Of a DNA stretch of 64,000 nt, positions 17,010-25,636 are shown piece after piece (within the stretch, counting starts at the first letter, position 1; each line of letters opens with the position of its first letter). Source of the stretch: an uncultured Clostridia bacterium (GTDB taxonomy: Bacteria; Bacillota; Clostridia; UBA1212; UBA1255). The notes below the pieces were generated by a model. It made no database searches. It saw only the letters and a list, made by a program, of their open reading frames with translations, and was not told the DNA's origin. The DNA lies in the NCBI GenBank assembly GCA_904420095.1, contig CAJFUB010000002.1, positions 36,067 through 100,066 of the forward strand, given 5' to 3'. Both the position numbers and the translations under genes were made by a program.

Positions 17010-19280
17010 TTACTCTTCTTCCGTTGTTTCTCCACGGTAAGTCAAAAATTCTTGTGCAACCTGATCCACCACTTCACTCTGCACGTCTGTCAGCGTAAGG
17101 TTATGCTCCGCGACATACGCCTGGACGCTCTCGTCAAACGCCTCGTTCTTATAAGCGCTCGTAACGGAAGCTACCACCGTTTCCGTGCTTGTATAGGTGC
17201 TGCTTGCTACCGTGCCAGACGATTCCGAATAATTCGTCAGGCCTTCGATGATTACAAGTTCATAAGAGGACTCCGTCTTGATGAGCGAAATCGCGCCGAT
17301 TTCATTCTGAGCAAACGCCCAGTCGATCACCTCCTGCGCAATGGAAGCAGAGCTCTTCTGCAGATCCAGAAGCCCCGCCGAATAGGAAGCGTCGGACGAG
17401 TCGGAATATCCTGTTACAAGAGCCTCCGCGGAGTCGCCGTTCTCCAGCTTTGACTGCAATGCTTCCATCAGCCGCAGAACCTCTGCCTGCTCCGTTTCAG
17501 ACAAGGCATTGCCTTCTTCATCCAGAAGGCTCTTGGAAATATGCCGGATTGTAACAATCCTGTAAGCATCCGGATTTTTCTCGTAAAACGCCTTCAGCGC
17601 CTCGTCCTCCGGTTCCATTTCTTCTATGACCTCGTTCGCATATTCCGAAACAAACAGCTGATCTATATAAACGGGCTTGTAATCATTTACATTAACGCCG
17701 ACCAGCAGCTGCATCAATTCGTCCCGCGTAGACACGTTGTACGCGGTTGCATAATACTGAAGCATCGTATCGATCTGCGAATCCAGTTCTTCCAGTTCGG
17801 CGGTGCGTTCCTCCTCCGATACGGTCTCTCCCGCCTCTGTCGCCATATCCTTCAGCGCAAGGAAATCCAGAAGCAGCTCCAGGCCATATTCTTTGGCGTA
17901 CTCCAGATAGGTTTTTCCATCCTGATATTCCTCCAGAACGGCTTCGTTCAAAATCTCATAAAATTTTTCCTCCGAATCGCCCGCCTCCGAAAAATCGTAT
18001 CCCGTGAAGATCTCGTTCATGGCCTGGGAGAAAAACTGTACATAGTATGCTTTCAGCACTGCTTCTCCGTTATAGTCTGCGACTTTCGTTTCGTCCGCCG
18101 CCGCATCGTTATATTCCGGCTTCGGCGTAGGCTCGGCCGTGGCGGATGGCGACGCAGTAGAATCATCCGTATCGGAAAAATCGCCTGTAAAACTGCGCTT
18201 TACTATTTTTTCGATGTATTCTTCATTAAGATCTTTGATTTCGTAATCCTTGTTTTCTAAGTATGGCCGCGTTTCTTCTTCGATTTGGTTCTCTACAAGC
18301 TCCATTTTATACGCGGATTCTACTGTTTCCTTTACCGTCTCATCTGTCAGATCGAGAATAGCGGTACACTGCATGATATGGTATCCGTATTCTGATTCAA
18401 CAATTTCAACCGTGTCCGAAGGTGCCGTCTGCGCCAGCGCCCAATCTTTAAAGGACTGAACGAAATTGGAGTCCTTCTGTACCGTATAATATCCGTCGTT
18501 GTTCGGCTCTCCGGTGCTGCTGTTTACATCGTCAGATTCCTCCAGAAGATCGTCAAAAGTGATCTCCCCTGCATTATACCGTTCCACAAGCTCCTGCACG
18601 GCCTCATATGCCTCTGCTTTTTCTTCCTCATCCATATCTTCCGTCAGGATCAAGGAATGCCGAACCTCAACCGTTCTGTAGTCTTCCTCATGGTCCGCAT
18701 AAAACTCCGCCAGCTCGTCGTCCGTCGGATTCACGGATTCCTCAAGCGCCGCCTTATAATTTTCGAGCGCACCCGACATGGTGTAATATTCCATCAGATC
18801 GTCATACGTCATTCCGTAAGCAACCTCGGCCAGATCCTGCACTGTCGAAACGCCGAGCGACGTTCCGAGATACGAAAGCATGTAAGAAAAGTAGGAATCC
18901 GCAGAAGTCTTCAAATCTTCGATTTCCGATTCGGAGGGCCACTCCTCTTTCTGGGAATACATCTCGTACTGGATCATAAATTCCCTGGCCGTTTCCAGCG
19001 CATCTTCCACAAAAATATCGTAATACGACATTCCGTCTTTTTCTTTCCCTCTGATTTCATCGTAAAGCGCTTCACCCTCCAGATCGAAATCGATGTCCGT
19101 ATCACCCGCCGTCTGCGCCTCGTAAACCGTGGTAGAAAAGCTGTTGATAAACAGGCCGTCAGGAATCACGCTACCGTTTACTCTGCCGACAATTGATTCG
19201 CTTTTCTTGCAGCCGGCCAGCAGAGTGAATGTCATGGCGCAGGAGAGAACCAGCGCGATGAGTTTCGTATGTTTCTTCAT
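17010..19280 (-). CDS. Lipoprotein with tandem SurA/parvulin-type foldase units
   Basis: 756 residues from ATG 19280. Signal peptide ends in the lipobox LLAGCKK, so a membrane lipoprotein acting outside the cell. Two successive units of SurA_N helix plus parvulin-like domain are visible: unit one has VEVRHSLILTED and ESEYGYHIMQC, unit two has VTIRHISKSLLDEEG and SSYELVIIEG. A Ser/Thr/Pro linker (about residues 360-385) separates them. PrsA-type foldases usually have one unit in about 300 residues, so this is a duplication. Parvulin catalytic residues are poorly kept in unit two. Very acidic. Upstream are rqcP and mazG. Confidence 0.75.
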   Translation of the reverse strand: MKKHTKLIALVLSCAMTFTLLAGCKKSESIVGRVNGSVIPDGLFINSFSTTVYEAQTAGDTDIDFDLEGEALYDEIRGKEKDGMSYYDIFVEDALETAREFMIQYEMYSQKEEWPSESEIEDLKTSADSYFSYMLSYLGTSLGVSTVQDLAEVAYGMTYDDLMEYYTMSGALENYKAALEESVNPTDDELAEFYADHEEDYRTVEVRHSLILTEDMDEEEKAEAYEAVQELVERYNAGEITFDDLLEESDDVNSSTGEPNNDGYYTVQKDSNFVQSFKDWALAQTAPSDTVEIVESEYGYHIMQCTAILDLTDETVKETVESAYKMELVENQIEEETRPYLENKDYEIKDLNEEYIEKIVKRSFTGDFSDTDDSTASPSATAEPTPKPEYNDAAADETKVADYNGEAVLKAYYVQFFSQAMNEIFTGYDFSEAGDSEEKFYEILNEAVLEEYQDGKTYLEYAKEYGLELLLDFLALKDMATEAGETVSEEERTAELEELDSQIDTMLQYYATAYNVSTRDELMQLLVGVNVNDYKPVYIDQLFVSEYANEVIEEMEPEDEALKAFYEKNPDAYRIVTIRHISKSLLDEEGNALSETEQAEVLRLMEALQSKLENGDSAEALVTGYSDSSDASYSAGLLDLQKSSASIAQEVIDWAFAQNEIGAISLIKTESSYELVIIEGLTNYSESSGTVASSTYTSTETVVASVTSAYKNEAFDESVQAYVAEHNLTLTDVQSEVVDQVAQEFLTYRGETTEEE

Positions 19281-19294
19281 ATATGCCTCCGTAT

Positions 19295-19540
19295 TCAATC
19301 CGTAATGATTCTATACAAGTCCTTCGCATCGTCCTTCCGGACGGTTTCCGATACGCTCAGGATCTCAAATTTCGTTTTGTTTCCCGCAAAAGAGACCTCC
19401 ACGATATCGCCGGGTTTGATCTCCGTGCCGGCCTTTGCGGCTCTGCCGTTCACGGACACGCGTCCTGCGTCGCAGGCTTCATTGGCTACGGTTCGACGTT
19501 TAATGATTCGGGCTACTTTTAAAAATTTATCAATTCTCAT
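19295..19540 (-). CDS. rqcP: S4-domain RNA-binding protein RqcP (YabO)
   Basis: 81 residues made almost entirely of an S4 domain: MRIDKFLKVARIIKRRTVANEACD, VNGRAAKAGTEIKPGDIVEV. The length, sequence and position next to a mazG gene match YabO/RqcP of Bacillus, a ribosome quality-control factor that helps RqcH add alanine tails on stalled 50S subunits. It overlaps mazG by 11 bases, the conserved Bacillota arrangement. HslR-type heat shock protein is the alternative label. Confidence 0.85.
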   Translation of the reverse strand: MRIDKFLKVARIIKRRTVANEACDAGRVSVNGRAAKAGTEIKPGDIVEVSFAGNKTKFEILSVSETVRKDDAKDLYRIITD

Positions 19541-20177
19541 TTTGGATCACTCCTTCGAGATAATGCTTCAGAGCAATTTCCGCATCCAAGCCGGAACGGT
19601 CGGCCTGCCTGCAGATTTGGTAGAGCGCCGCTCCGAGCTCCTGTTCGGAAGCGAGCGGGGGGAGCTCTTCCCGATCGGATCCGGCCTTTCTGATTTTCTT
19701 TGCGGCCTTCTGCGCCCGCATCAGAGCCGGCAATACATTCGGAATATCCTCCAGATCCTGACGCAAAGAGGAGAAGCCTTTTTCTTCCAATTTCCGGCTT
19801 TCCCAGTTAGACAGCGCCTCGCCCGCCGTTGCCGCCGCATCGCCGCCGAAGACATGCGAATGGCGGAACAGCATTTTGCGCGCGCAGCGGTCCGTTACGT
19901 CTTCAAACGCAAAGCTTCCTTCTTCCTTTGCCAGAATCGTATGAAAAATGACTTGCAGAAGCACGTCTCCAAGCTCCTCGCAGAGCTTCTCGGGACTTTT
20001 TTTCTCAATGGCGTCTACGGCCTCGTAAGCTTCCTCAAGCATCGGCTTTATAAGCGATTCATGCGTCTGTTCCCTGTCCCACGGGCATCCCTCCGGTGAG
20101 CGCAGGAGCTCAATAATATGATATAATTCCTGAAAAGTATACCGCTCGCCGGGCTGCTTTGGTTCCATTTCTATCAT
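19530..20177 (-). CDS. mazG: MazG-family nucleoside triphosphate pyrophosphohydrolase
   Basis: 215 residues. MazG hallmarks are plain: LRSPEGCPWDREQTHESL, the EEAYE and EELGDVLLQVIFH metal-binding helices, then a second weaker MazG half with VLPALMRAQKAAKK. Hydrolyses non-canonical or (d)NTPs to NMP and PPi in the cytoplasm, a house-cleaning function. In Bacillus the homologous domain is the C-terminal part of YabN; the methyltransferase-like N-terminal domain is absent here. Heads the mazG-rqcP-foldase run. Confidence 0.9.
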   Translation of the reverse strand: MIEMEPKQPGERYTFQELYHIIELLRSPEGCPWDREQTHESLIKPMLEEAYEAVDAIEKKSPEKLCEELGDVLLQVIFHTILAKEEGSFAFEDVTDRCARKMLFRHSHVFGGDAAATAGEALSNWESRKLEEKGFSSLRQDLEDIPNVLPALMRAQKAAKKIRKAGSDREELPPLASEQELGAALYQICRQADRSGLDAEIALKHYLEGVIQNEN

Positions 20178-20210
20178 GATAACACCCTATCATTCTCTGA
20201 AAATATACGG

Positions 20211-20240
20211 TTGCACGATGTCATGCCGTTTGATTATAAT
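20211..20240 (+). promoter_or_regulatory. Probable promoter of tadA
   Basis: TTGCAC (20211-20216), 18-base spacer, TATAAT (20235-20240), about 84 bases before the tadA start in the divergent mazG/tadA intergenic region. Confidence 0.55.
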
Positions 20241-20323
20241 ACAAGAAACGGACAAGAGCAAATTTAATTTCCGCTCTGAACGTATCGCCATCGTTTATTG
20301 TAGTAGAGGTGTGTAAACAAACT

Positions 20324-20767
20324 GTGTCAGATATATGGTTCTTTATGGGCAAAGCACTGGAACGCGCATATCGTTCTCTGGAGGAAGCTCCGTGTGAAAT
20401 CCCCGTAGGATGCGTCATCGTACGGGGAAATGAAATCATCGCCTCCGCCTCCAACACCAGAGAAACCGCGAACCGAATCACGGGGCACGCAGAGCTGTGC
20501 GCGCTGGATACGGCGGCGGCTGTGACAGGCAGCCGGTATCTTGCCGGCTGCAGGATGTTTGTAACGCTGGAGCCCTGTCCGATGTGTGCGGGTGCTCTGC
20601 GCGCCGCCCGGATCTCCGAGCTGTATTTCGGAGCTTATAATCTGCGGGAAGGCGCCGCCGGTACCGTTTACAACCTGCTGTATCCGGCCGTAAAGGGATA
20701 CGGAGGAATAAAAAGGAGCGAATGCGAATCGCTCCTTAGAGAATATTTTGCAAAGCTCCGCGGGTAA
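20324..20767 (+). CDS. tadA: tRNA-specific adenosine deaminase
   Basis: 147 residues from GTG 20324. Zinc deaminase motifs are complete: GHAELCAL (His ligand and catalytic Glu) and EPCPMCAGAL. Converts A34 to inosine in tRNA-Arg(ACG). The GTG at 20324 aligns with the family start (then DIWFFMGKALERAY); a GTG at 20309 would have the AGAGG site directly on it. The stop abuts, on the opposite strand, the end of the gene at 20768. Confidence 0.9.
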   Translation: MSDIWFFMGKALERAYRSLEEAPCEIPVGCVIVRGNEIIASASNTRETANRITGHAELCALDTAAAVTGSRYLAGCRMFVTLEPCPMCAGALRAARISELYFGAYNLREGAAGTVYNLLYPAVKGYGGIKRSECESLLREYFAKLRG

Positions 20768-22408
20768 TCAGCTGTTGCGGTCGAAAATTTCAATATCCGC
20801 CATGTACCAGCTTCCGTTCGTTCTTACATACCAAATTCTCGTATTGGTTTCCAGCTTCTGCTGAAAATCCGGCTTGCCGCGCTGCCCGTAAATCCAGTAA
20901 TCAAAATAGACCGCGCACGAGAAGCAATTTTCTCCGTACACCCGCAGATCGTATGCTTCCACGTTTTCAAAGGCCGTGGAATCGTGATCCGTATACCAAT
21001 ACTGACGGTATTCGCTCATATCCTGATACATCTGCGTTCCCTTTATGATTCGGGATAAAAACGAGCTCATTGAAATATCGTTCGACATGAATCCGGCGTA
21101 GGTCTTCGCTCCGTCTATCGCAATCTGCGTATATTCCCCCTGAATCGATTCCGAAACCGCGAAATTTCCCGAATATGTCATGCTGCTCTCATCATACTCC
21201 AGAGGCACCGTTTCGCCGGCAAAATTTTTCGCTTCTATTTCAAGGCCGCCGGAAAGCACAGCCACTTTATAGAGATTCATATACGGCTTGGCAAAAAGCT
21301 CCTCCGGGATATTCTTCAGCTCCGTAATTTCCTGATTTTTCTCTGCAAGCCAGTTTTCGGAGCCCGTGATTTCCGTGCCGTTCACGACAACTGTATAATT
21401 TGAAGGAATCTGCAGCGTGAATACCTTGAAACCGACGTCGAACGTTCTCGTTTCGGAATTATACGTACATTCTATAGGATTTCCGGCGGAATCCTCCACT
21501 GTGACCTCCGGCTCCTGTGTCAGCTGTTCTACCCGATATGTGTTGAACAGGCTCAGCGCATTTTTATCTTCTTCGTTCAGCATATATCGAATCGATTCGT
21601 TTTCCTCTGACTGACCGGTCATATGCTGCGCACCGAGACGGACGCCGTTTACCGTTACGGTAAAATCAGCCGGTGCGTGGATCGTTATGTCAAGCGGCTC
21701 GGCAACGATCTCATTGCTGCTGTTTGTCTGCAGGGCAAGCGCGGCGCCCTCCTGGTTCCGCACCTCTACAGAGCCGGGCTCAGAGAGGAGTCCGCACACC
21801 TCATAGCGGTTGATGACCAAAGCATCCGAGGTCAGCGTGTACTGAGAGCTTCCCGGCTGGTCCTTCGCCAGGGTTTTCCGGAAAATATCATCTACTGCCT
21901 TCCCGTCAATATACGGCACGGCTCCCTCTGGTGCCAGGAACACTACGTTGACCTCCGCAAAGGAAAATTCCGAAATATAGTCAAATTCATACAGGCTAAA
22001 GCCGAATTTGCTCTTTTCGGACGATTGCTTCAGCGTTACCTTACACAAATCTTCTCCGTCCGCTCTTATAATATAGGAAGGACTTGCGAAGCGGTCGTAT
22101 GAAAACGCTTTTACATAAGTGATCTCCTTGCCCTCCGCGGCCTCTTTCAGCTTTGCTTCGTAAGTTTCCCGATCCGCAAAGCCGGTCATGACCACGTCGG
22201 TTTTGGCAATAATCTCCGAATATTGTTTGTTTTCAAACAGAGACAGCACCTTGTCCACTTCGACCGTATTCTGACTGTTTTCATAATCCGAAAGCCATAC
22301 GGAAAACACAATCAGCCCGATCGCCAGAAGGCAAAGAAAGCCCCCGATTATGCCAAAATATATTTTCCAGAATTTTGATGTCTTGATCAGCGTTCTCAGC
22401 TTACCCAT
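20768..22408 (-). CDS. Single-pass membrane protein with large extracytoplasmic region, unknown function
   Basis: 546 residues: a basic cytoplasmic tail, one membrane helix near residues 16-38 (IYFGIIGGFLCLLAIGLIVF), and a long outside part. The outside part holds repeated beta-type segments around 'TVTVNGVRLG', 'TVVVNGTEITG' and 'VPYIDGKAVDD', similar in layout to TcaA-like proteins but without the zinc ribbon. The C-terminal 130 residues resemble an NTF2-like domain (TRIWYVRTNGSWYMADIEIF). Likely co-transcribed with the next gene 18 bases upstream. No function assigned. Confidence 0.7.
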   Translation of the reverse strand: MGKLRTLIKTSKFWKIYFGIIGGFLCLLAIGLIVFSVWLSDYENSQNTVEVDKVLSLFENKQYSEIIAKTDVVMTGFADRETYEAKLKEAAEGKEITYVKAFSYDRFASPSYIIRADGEDLCKVTLKQSSEKSKFGFSLYEFDYISEFSFAEVNVVFLAPEGAVPYIDGKAVDDIFRKTLAKDQPGSSQYTLTSDALVINRYEVCGLLSEPGSVEVRNQEGAALALQTNSSNEIVAEPLDITIHAPADFTVTVNGVRLGAQHMTGQSEENESIRYMLNEEDKNALSLFNTYRVEQLTQEPEVTVEDSAGNPIECTYNSETRTFDVGFKVFTLQIPSNYTVVVNGTEITGSENWLAEKNQEITELKNIPEELFAKPYMNLYKVAVLSGGLEIEAKNFAGETVPLEYDESSMTYSGNFAVSESIQGEYTQIAIDGAKTYAGFMSNDISMSSFLSRIIKGTQMYQDMSEYRQYWYTDHDSTAFENVEAYDLRVYGENCFSCAVYFDYWIYGQRGKPDFQQKLETNTRIWYVRTNGSWYMADIEIFDRNS

Positions 22409-22426
22409 TTTGCGCGCCTCTTTCCG

Positions 22427-23755
22427 TCATTCATATTGCGTGTTGATCTGATCGACTCTTCCGACCAGAATTGAAGTCGCCATTTTTCTCGGTCCGTAAA
22501 GAGATGCACACTGCGTAATAATCTGCGGGTTGTTTTCTGTTTCTGAATTCTGCACCATATAGGTGGAGGATCCGCCGTCCAGATTGGCCGCGTTTACCGC
22601 TCCGTAATTCATCATAATTTCGATCAGGTCCTCATACGTTGCCCCCATGCTCGACGGCTGTCTTCCGTCAATGGTTAAGATCAGGAACGCGCCGTCGGCC
22701 CGCTGACCGATCGCGGTCCGCGGATTCAGTCCGGCCTCCGTAAAGCCGCCGACCTCGCAGGCTTCTCCGTTCATAACGAGATACGGTCCGAAATTCAGCG
22801 CCTCTACAATACCGCTGTCCAGCGCTTCCTGCCCCGTCATTTTTCCAAGCACCAGAATTCCCTGCCGGTTGATCCCTATGATCTCATATTCCTGGTTTCG
22901 AGAGCCCCACAGAAGCTCTCCCTTCGAAATTACAATTCCATCCGAATTTTCACGTCCTGTAGGGACGCCGCCATTGCCCTTTCCGGTATCGTAAAATCCG
23001 CCGCCGTTCACTCCGTACAGCGCGTTTGCGTTCCGAACCATATCGATCGTCGAAACGCCCTCGCGATCCGTTCCGTATGCGGCGGGGGTGCCGATATATA
23101 CTCGTTTGGGATTCTGCACGATCAGCAATTTTCCCTTATACGTTTTCCCCTCGATATCAATTAGCTCTATGCTGTTCAGATCCGTAGTCTGTCCGGGATT
23201 TTCCGGATCCGTTCCCGGATTCTCCTCCGGAAGCTTGATCAGCGTCGTATCGGTGGTCGAGCCGCTGTCGATTACGGCGTTTCCCTCAACAATCTCCCGA
23301 ACCGTCTCGTCGGACAAAAACCAGGTGGCCAAAAACTTTCCCGCGCTTGTTTCTGTTACGGTCAGAACAAAACGGTCCCGCGCAGCCTTCGACGGTCCAT
23401 ACAGCACGACGAGATCAACGGCAACTGCAAGCAGAACAATCGCAAGCAAAAAGGTAAGCACGGAAATTCCAACGCGCGAGAGAACCTTTTTGGTGCCGAG
23501 CTTTTCTTTTCGGCGAGAAACGTTCCGGCGTGCCGTAGAAGCGGGCCTTTTCGGCCTGGCCGTTTGGGCAGCAGACCTTTGAGCGGCCTGGTCTGCCACA
23601 ATTTTGTGCGTATTGCGTTTTCGAGCCTCGTAAACTGCGGGTTGTCTTCGCCTCTGCTCGCGCAGCTTCCGGAGTCTCCATTTTTCAATATAGACAGAAA
23701 GTCGGTCTACAACTTCCTCGCTGCCTTTTTTGGTATAGTCAAGTCTGAATTTCAT
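22427..23755 (-). CDS. Membrane-anchored phosphodiester glycosidase (NAGPA-like) protein
   Basis: 442 residues from ATG 23755, which has AAGGG nine bases upstream. A very basic cytoplasmic segment (RRRQP, ARPKRP, RRKEK) precedes one membrane helix (ISVLTFLLAIVLLAVAVDLV) and an extracellular NAGPA domain: YGVNGGGFYDTG, NPRTAIGQRADG, LILTIDGRQPSSMGATYEDL and NAANLDGGSSTYMV. Family members remove sugar phosphodiesters, for instance from teichoic acids or exopolysaccharide. Role in envelope polymer metabolism is inferred from family and topology. Confidence 0.85.
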   Translation of the reverse strand: MKFRLDYTKKGSEEVVDRLSVYIEKWRLRKLREQRRRQPAVYEARKRNTHKIVADQAAQRSAAQTARPKRPASTARRNVSRRKEKLGTKKVLSRVGISVLTFLLAIVLLAVAVDLVVLYGPSKAARDRFVLTVTETSAGKFLATWFLSDETVREIVEGNAVIDSGSTTDTTLIKLPEENPGTDPENPGQTTDLNSIELIDIEGKTYKGKLLIVQNPKRVYIGTPAAYGTDREGVSTIDMVRNANALYGVNGGGFYDTGKGNGGVPTGRENSDGIVISKGELLWGSRNQEYEIIGINRQGILVLGKMTGQEALDSGIVEALNFGPYLVMNGEACEVGGFTEAGLNPRTAIGQRADGAFLILTIDGRQPSSMGATYEDLIEIMMNYGAVNAANLDGGSSTYMVQNSETENNPQIITQCASLYGPRKMATSILVGRVDQINTQYE

Positions 23756-23832
23756 CTGCTTCAACCCTTTGTATTCCACATAAGTCCATATATTCTAAAC
23801 GTGTAATACTATAACCCGAAGCATGTCTTTCG

Positions 23833-25533
23833 TCAAGTAATCTCCCTCTGGCGTAACGTCCGGAGACACGTTCTAAGCTCGGATACAAAAATGCTTTCCT
23901 GCTCGCTTGTCCCGGGAGAAGCGCTGATTCCTCTTGTCAAGGGATACGTCACGTAAAAATATTTCCGCGCACGTGTCAGCGCCACATAAAAAAGCCGGCG
24001 TTCTTCTTCAAGCAGTTTTCCGGAAACCGCGCCGCTTCCGGGAAACTCCCCCATAACGGCATCAATGACAAATACCGCATCATATTCCAGTCCTTTTGCC
24101 GAATGTACGGTAGACAGGCAAATTGACGCCTTTCTGCAGCAGCCGCCTCGGGCGTCCAGTTGATCAAGCAAGGAGACGGCCTCGCGGTACGAATCGCAAG
24201 CGCTGCACAAATAAAGCAGAAAAGACAGCACCGCGTCTTTATAGCGCAGATGCTGCCTCGTCTGTCTGCAGTATGCTTCAAACTGCCGTTCCAGGCCGTT
24301 TTCCAGGAGACGGCGAAATGTTTCAGCAGGCCGGGGCAGAATCCGTCCGCCCATACGCTCCCCGTTTCTGACTTCTTTCAGGACCTCATCTACATACGGA
24401 ATCGAATGCGTTTCCGGAAGTCCGCCCTGCAGCTCATGCGCAATTCCCGTTTTTGTCAGGAACGCGCTGGTTAAAAGACCGGAAATATTATTGCGATATA
24501 AGATTCCGACGGTCAGCTCCGGCTCTCTGCGCGCCAGTACGGCAATTTCTTTGCGGAGAAACTTGATCTGCATCAGACTGCCGCCGCACGCTCGTATGCG
24601 CGGCAAAGCGCCCGGTTCCTTTTTGCTGTACGGCTTTTTCTCAAAACGATCGGTATTGACGGAAATAAATCGTTCGGAAATCTTTACAAGATTCTGTATG
24701 GATCTATAATTTCTGCTGAGGCGGTATAGTCGGCAGTCGGGCTGGCTTTTGTAAAAGGCGCGGAGGCAGCTCGGAGACGCCCCGCGAAAACCGTATATGC
24801 TTTGATCGTCATCGGCCACCACAAATAAATTTCTTCTTGGCGCCGCGACGATCCGAAGAACTTCAAATTGCGTCTCCGTCAGATCCTGGGCCTCATCGGC
24901 CTGTATAAAGAGAAGCCGTTCCTGATATGCTTCTCGGATCTGCCGCTGCAGAGGGCCGTCGGAATGCAGAATTTCAGCGGCAAGGGCGATCATGTCATCG
25001 AAGTCGATCAATCCGTGCTCTCTTTTATACCGTTCATATGCCGCTATGATCCTTTTTATATTTTTAATTTCGGCTTCTTCTCCGCCCTGCCTCCGGGTGA
25101 TCTGATTTAAAACGTATGCTTCGGCCGCTTCTCCGTTGATTTCAAAATAGATTTGCTTGAGAAGCTCCGTCTTTTCGTCTTTTTCCCCCTCGATTCTTCT
25201 GCGGCATATGCCGGCAAGCATTTCATAGCTCCGAAGCAGGCCGTTGCAGAAGCTGTGAACCGTTTGAAACGTGGGAGCGGCCGTTTCTCGCGATTCCGGC
25301 AAAAATTGGGCGGCCGCTTTTTGGTAACGGTTTCGCATCTCCTCTCCCGCTGCGTTCGTAAATGTAACGGAAAGAATCCGATCCGGCGCACGCGTTCTTC
25401 GAGCGAGATATAGCGTTCTTTCTGTCAGCACTGTCGTCTTCCCGCTGCCCGGTCCCGCCAGCGTAAGCGCCGGTCCCGTATAATGCGACGCCGCCGCCTG
25501 CTGTTCCGGATTTAAAATTCGGCCATCTGGCAT
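23833..25533 (-). CDS. UvrD/PcrA-type ATP-dependent DNA helicase
   Basis: 566 residues, superfamily 1A. Motif I LAGPGSGKTTVLTERT, Ia VTFTNAAGEEMRNR, II FIQADEAQDLTETQ (DEAQ box), III VADDDQSIYGFRGA, IV RLSRNYRS, V STVHSAKGLEYDAVFV and VI VALTRARKYFYV are all present, so it should be active. It is shorter than PcrA (about 720) because the 1B/2B inserts and C-terminal tail are reduced. Stand-alone, probably a repair or accessory helicase. Confidence 0.9.
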   Translation of the reverse strand: MPDGRILNPEQQAAASHYTGPALTLAGPGSGKTTVLTERTLYLARRTRAPDRILSVTFTNAAGEEMRNRYQKAAAQFLPESRETAAPTFQTVHSFCNGLLRSYEMLAGICRRRIEGEKDEKTELLKQIYFEINGEAAEAYVLNQITRRQGGEEAEIKNIKRIIAAYERYKREHGLIDFDDMIALAAEILHSDGPLQRQIREAYQERLLFIQADEAQDLTETQFEVLRIVAAPRRNLFVVADDDQSIYGFRGASPSCLRAFYKSQPDCRLYRLSRNYRSIQNLVKISERFISVNTDRFEKKPYSKKEPGALPRIRACGGSLMQIKFLRKEIAVLARREPELTVGILYRNNISGLLTSAFLTKTGIAHELQGGLPETHSIPYVDEVLKEVRNGERMGGRILPRPAETFRRLLENGLERQFEAYCRQTRQHLRYKDAVLSFLLYLCSACDSYREAVSLLDQLDARGGCCRKASICLSTVHSAKGLEYDAVFVIDAVMGEFPGSGAVSGKLLEEERRLFYVALTRARKYFYVTYPLTRGISASPGTSEQESIFVSELRTCLRTLRQREIT

Positions 25534-25549
25534 ACGCCTCCCCCCTTGA

Positions 25550-25599
25550 CGCGGAAATAAAAAGCCGTCCCGGCTTTCCTTGAAATCATCCGGGACGGC
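25550..25599 (-). terminator. Rho-independent terminator of the 25637-26680 gene
   Basis: Perfect ten-base arms GCCGTCCCGG (25599-25590) and CCGGGACGGC (25573-25564), read on the minus strand, 16 bases apart, followed by TTTTTATTT. Stops transcription of the surface protein before the helicase gene. Confidence 0.9.
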
Positions 25600-25636
25600 A
25601 GCGTTTGTTTTTCTTCAAGTCCGCGATCTGTTCAGA

